This document shows, in pieces, positions 61,733-64,000 of a stretch of 64,000 nt of DNA. This stretch comes from Amycolatopsis sp. CA-128772 (GTDB lineage: Bacteria; Actinomycetota; Actinomycetes; Mycobacteriales; Pseudonocardiaceae), in assembly GCF_002904295.1 (NCBI RefSeq), contig NZ_PPHG01000013.1, positions 1 through 64,000 on the forward strand, read 5' to 3'. Within the stretch, counting starts at the first letter, position 1. Each line of letters starts with the position of its first letter. The notes under the pieces were generated by a model. It saw only the letters and a program-made list of their open reading frames with translations, was not told the DNA's origin and made no database searches. Made by a program: the position numbers and the translations under genes.

Positions 61733-63430
61733 CTAGAAGATGGCGTTGAGGGCGATGGTCAGGATGAGCACGATGCCGGCGAGCAGGCCCGGCTTGCGGT
61801 ACCAGCCCGCGTTCTCGCCGGTCGAGTCGTGCTGACGGGTTTCCTTCGGCGTCAGCGAGTAGACCAGGCCGACCAGTTCCTCGTCCGGCTTCGGCTTGGT
61901 CGCCAGCGAGACGACGACGCTCACCACGATGTCGACCACGAAGGCGACGCCGGCGGCCACGAAGCTGGTGCCCTGGCCCTCCAGGCCGATCACCCCGGCC
62001 TGCGACAGGCCCCAGATCGTGATCGCGGAGGCGGTACCGAGCACCAGGCCGCTCCAGCCGGCGTGCGGGGTCATCCGCTTCCAGAACATGCCCAGGATGA
62101 ACGTCGCGAACAGCGGCGCGTTGAAGAAGGAGAACAGGTCCTGCAGGTAGTTCAGGATGTTGCCGGAGTTCGACGCGATGAACGCGGTGCCGATCGCGAG
62201 GATCGTGCCCGCCGAGGTCACCACGCGGCCCAGGTTCAGGTAGTAGTGGTCCGGCTTGTCCTTCTTCACGTACGTCTGCCAGATGTCGTACGTGAAGACG
62301 GTGTTGAACGAGCTCAGGTTCGCCGCCATGCCGGCCATGAACGAGGCCAGCAGGCCCGCGATGGCGATGCCGAGCATGCCGTTCGGCAGCAGGTCGCGCA
62401 TCAGCAGCAGGAGCGCGTTGTTGAAGGTGACGCCGCTTTCGGCCTTGCCGCCGTCGAGCAGCACCTGCTTGTCCTTGACGTACTCGGACACGGTGACCGC
62501 GGCGATCATGCCGGGAATGATCACGATGAACGGGACGAACATCTTCGGGAACGCGCCGATGATCGGGGTGCGCCGCGCGGCGGACATGCTCTTCGACGCC
62601 ATCGCGCGCTGGACCTCGACGAAGTTCGTCGTCCAGTAGCCGAAGGAGAGCACGAACCCGAGGCCGAACACGATGCCCAGCACCGAAAGCAGGCTGTTGC
62701 CGAAGCCGGTCAGGTTGTCACCGGGCCACGAGTGCAGCTGCGCGGTGCCGCCCGGGCTGTTCGTCACCTTGTCGACCAGGCCCTGCCAGCCGCCCACCTT
62801 GACCAGGCCGATGATCGTCAGCGGCACCAGCGCGATGACGATGACGAAGAACTGCAGGACCTCGTTGTAGATGGCGGCGGAGAGGCCGCCGAGCGCGGTG
62901 TAGGAGAGCACGATCGCGGCGGCGATGATGATCGACACCCACAGCGGCCAGCCCAGCAGCAGGTTCACCACGCTGGCCAGCAGGAAGAGGTTGGCGCCCG
63001 CGATGAGGATCTGGGCGGCGGCGAAGCTGACGCCGTTGACCAGGTGGGCCGGCTTGCCGAAGCGCCGCCGCATGAACTCGGGGACGCTGCGGACCTTCGA
63101 GCCGTAGTAGAAGGGCATCATCACGATGCCGAGGAACAGCATCGCCGGGATGGCGCCGATCCAGAAGTAGTGCACGGTCGGCAGGCCGTACTGGGCGCCG
63201 TTGGCCGACATGCCCATCACCTCGACCGCGCCGAGGTTCGCCGAGATGAAGGCCAGGCCCGTGACCCAGGCGGGCAGCGAGCGGCCGGACAGGAAGAAGT
63301 CGAGGCTGCTCGACACCTGCCGCCGCGCCAGGTACCCGATGCCGAGCACGAGCGCGAAGTAGAACGCCAGCTCGATGTAGTCGATCGCGTTCGCGTCGAG
63401 TCGCAGGTTCGCATCGGCTAGGACGAGCAC
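61733..63430 (-). CDS. Sodium:solute symporter (SSS family)
   Basis: 565 residues, about 13-14 membrane helices. SLDFFLSGRSLPAWVTGLAF, IVLSYTALGGLSAAIYNEVL and the GLLASFMAGMAANLSSFNTV helix (sodium-site region) are typical; the set resembles sugar/inositol-type SSS members. GTG 63430 is preferred because GGAGGTGG precedes it at good spacing; ATG 63454 has no such site. A strong inverted repeat lies 38 bp upstream. Substrate unknown. Confidence 0.9.
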   Translation of the reverse strand: MLVLADANLRLDANAIDYIELAFYFALVLGIGYLARRQVSSSLDFFLSGRSLPAWVTGLAFISANLGAVEVMGMSANGAQYGLPTVHYFWIGAIPAMLFLGIVMMPFYYGSKVRSVPEFMRRRFGKPAHLVNGVSFAAAQILIAGANLFLLASVVNLLLGWPLWVSIIIAAAIVLSYTALGGLSAAIYNEVLQFFVIVIALVPLTIIGLVKVGGWQGLVDKVTNSPGGTAQLHSWPGDNLTGFGNSLLSVLGIVFGLGFVLSFGYWTTNFVEVQRAMASKSMSAARRTPIIGAFPKMFVPFIVIIPGMIAAVTVSEYVKDKQVLLDGGKAESGVTFNNALLLLMRDLLPNGMLGIAIAGLLASFMAGMAANLSSFNTVFTYDIWQTYVKKDKPDHYYLNLGRVVTSAGTILAIGTAFIASNSGNILNYLQDLFSFFNAPLFATFILGMFWKRMTPHAGWSGLVLGTASAITIWGLSQAGVIGLEGQGTSFVAAGVAFVVDIVVSVVVSLATKPKPDEELVGLVYSLTPKETRQHDSTGENAGWYRKPGLLAGIVLILTIALNAIF

Positions 63431-63468
63431 CCGACCCACCTCCGGCAGTTCCATTTGAAGCAGGACAA

Positions 63469-63502
63469 GATCCGACAGGAATCGCCACGATCCTGTCGGA
63501 TC
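63469..63502. promoter_or_regulatory. 34-bp operator-like inverted repeat upstream of the symporter
   Basis: GATCCGACAGGA (63469-63480) and TCCTGTCGGATC (63491-63502) are perfect 12-bp arms around a 10-bp spacer. Centre spacing of about two DNA turns suits a dimeric regulator; as RNA it would be a 12-bp stem. Confidence 0.65.
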
Positions 63503-63628
63503 CGGACAGTACTGCATGGATTCAGGGTCGGCACGCTGACCTGTCCACAATAGACGGAAGGCGCGCCTCCCCCGGCTTTCACCAGGGAAAACGCGCCTCC
63601 CGTCCGGCGCCGCGGGAGCGGCCGGGTA

Positions 63629-64000
63629 CTACCGGTCGGTCGGGACGGCGATCTCTCCCTCCTCGTCGATCAGCTTGGCGAGCACCTCGTCGGGCAGGTA
63701 GGTCCGGTGCGGGAAGCCCGGGCCCCAGGAGTTGAGGATCGGCACGGCGCCGAGCGCGTCGGCCCGCGGGTTGGCGAGCACGGAGTGGACGTCGTCGACC
63801 GACTTCGCCCAGCGGAACGCCTTGATGCCCTGCTTGGCCTCGGGGGTGTACTTCTCGCGCGTCTGCCAGTCGTCGTTCGCGTACGAGTCGTCCCACAGGA
63901 CGTGCCCGGTCTCCTTGAGGACCTCGGCCGCGGCCCGGACCGACGTGCCGTTCTCGTCACCCGGGTTGGTTTCGGGCCATTCGTCGCGCTTTTTGGCCGC
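63629..64000 (-). CDS. C-terminal part of a papain-like (C1) peptidase-related protein, 5' end beyond the window
   Basis: 123 residues before the stop TAG at 63629. ENGTSVRAAAEVLKETG and AFRWAKSVDDVHSVLANP followed by VPILNSWGPGFP and LAKLIDEEGEIAVPTD resemble C1-type proteins, where NSWG carries the active-site Asn. The stretch that should hold the catalytic His (a GGHA-type motif) between the SVDDV helix and NSWG appears to be missing. It may be an inactive relative; the N-terminal Cys region is not in view. Confidence 0.5.
   Translation of the reverse strand, partial: AAKKRDEWPETNPGDENGTSVRAAAEVLKETGHVLWDDSYANDDWQTREKYTPEAKQGIKAFRWAKSVDDVHSVLANPRADALGAVPILNSWGPGFPHRTYLPDEVLAKLIDEEGEIAVPTDR

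Noticed and set aside
61406..63421. A 671-codon plus-strand open frame over the symporter
   Set aside because: Composition (Asp/Gln/Arg/His-rich) is that of antisense; the minus-strand frame has the membrane helices and SSS motifs.

Overview
The window is very GC-rich, with many GTG and TTG starts and dense, often overlapping genes. It carries actinobacterial marker systems: the Mec-CysO-CysM cysteine pathway, the ClpS-DUF2017 pair, ctaD beside serB, an LCP cell-wall ligase, an F420-type LLM oxidoreductase and a nitrate-sensing-domain histidine kinase. I read it as chromosomal DNA of a filamentous actinomycete, most likely Pseudonocardiaceae. Amycolatopsis is my best guess; it rests partly on a memory of similar intergenic palindromes and is not proven here. 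I see no prophage, CRISPR array, insertion sequence or large biosynthetic cluster.

Layout. 1-9.7 kb: a truncated NIT-domain histidine kinase, a TenA-like protein, a fatty acyl-CoA ligase converging on a short-chain dehydrogenase, an MFS transporter, a 320-bp gene-poor gap with direct repeats and a hairpin, and a membrane GGDEF protein. 9.6-15.3 kb: an orphan protein, an unusual phospholipase A2/membrane acyltransferase/DUF4383 fusion, an LCP protein and an HTH regulator. 15.3-24.6 kb: a flavin monooxygenase with a divergent TetR regulator, small conserved proteins, a tRNA with anticodon TAG, and oxidoreductase/AraC-type regulator pairs. 24.6-41.6 kb: a block that matches, gene for gene, the M. 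tuberculosis dinG-pncB-clpS-DUF2017-P1 peptidase-mec-cysO-cysM-rhomboid-murI-Rv1339-rph-rdgB neighbourhood as I remember it. Insertions interrupt it: a second, diverged ClpS/DUF2017 pair, a PH-like gene, an arylamine N-acetyltransferase with a racemase, and pncA-eda-bioY. 41.6-48.6 kb: OsmC, a Pth2-type hydrolase, SerB, CtaD and small enzymes. 48.6-56.1 kb: a zinc-binding small protein, a 21-bp tandem repeat array, an opine-type dehydrogenase, a phosphodiesterase, a PLP lyase with an Lrp regulator, and an LLM oxidoreductase-deaminase-TrmO operon. 56.1-64 kb: a tandem-duplicated 3-hydroxyacyl-CoA dehydrogenase, the dhaKLM dihydroxyacetone kinase operon, a DUF3558-like lipoprotein, a sodium:solute symporter with a small membrane partner, and the end of a papain-like protein.

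Most solo genes and operon heads have a TANNNT-type -10 box 6-8 nt before the start codon, so leaderless translation seems to be common. Genes inside operons are joined by GTGA/ATGA overlaps, and several convergent gene ends share long perfect palindromes. The observations I rate highest are the second ClpS/DUF2017 module, a 13-bp near-palindrome (GTCCACAGTGGAC type) that recurs inside genes in one fixed codon phase through rare codons, the phospholipase fusion, the 21-bp array, and a decayed tail duplication of cysM.
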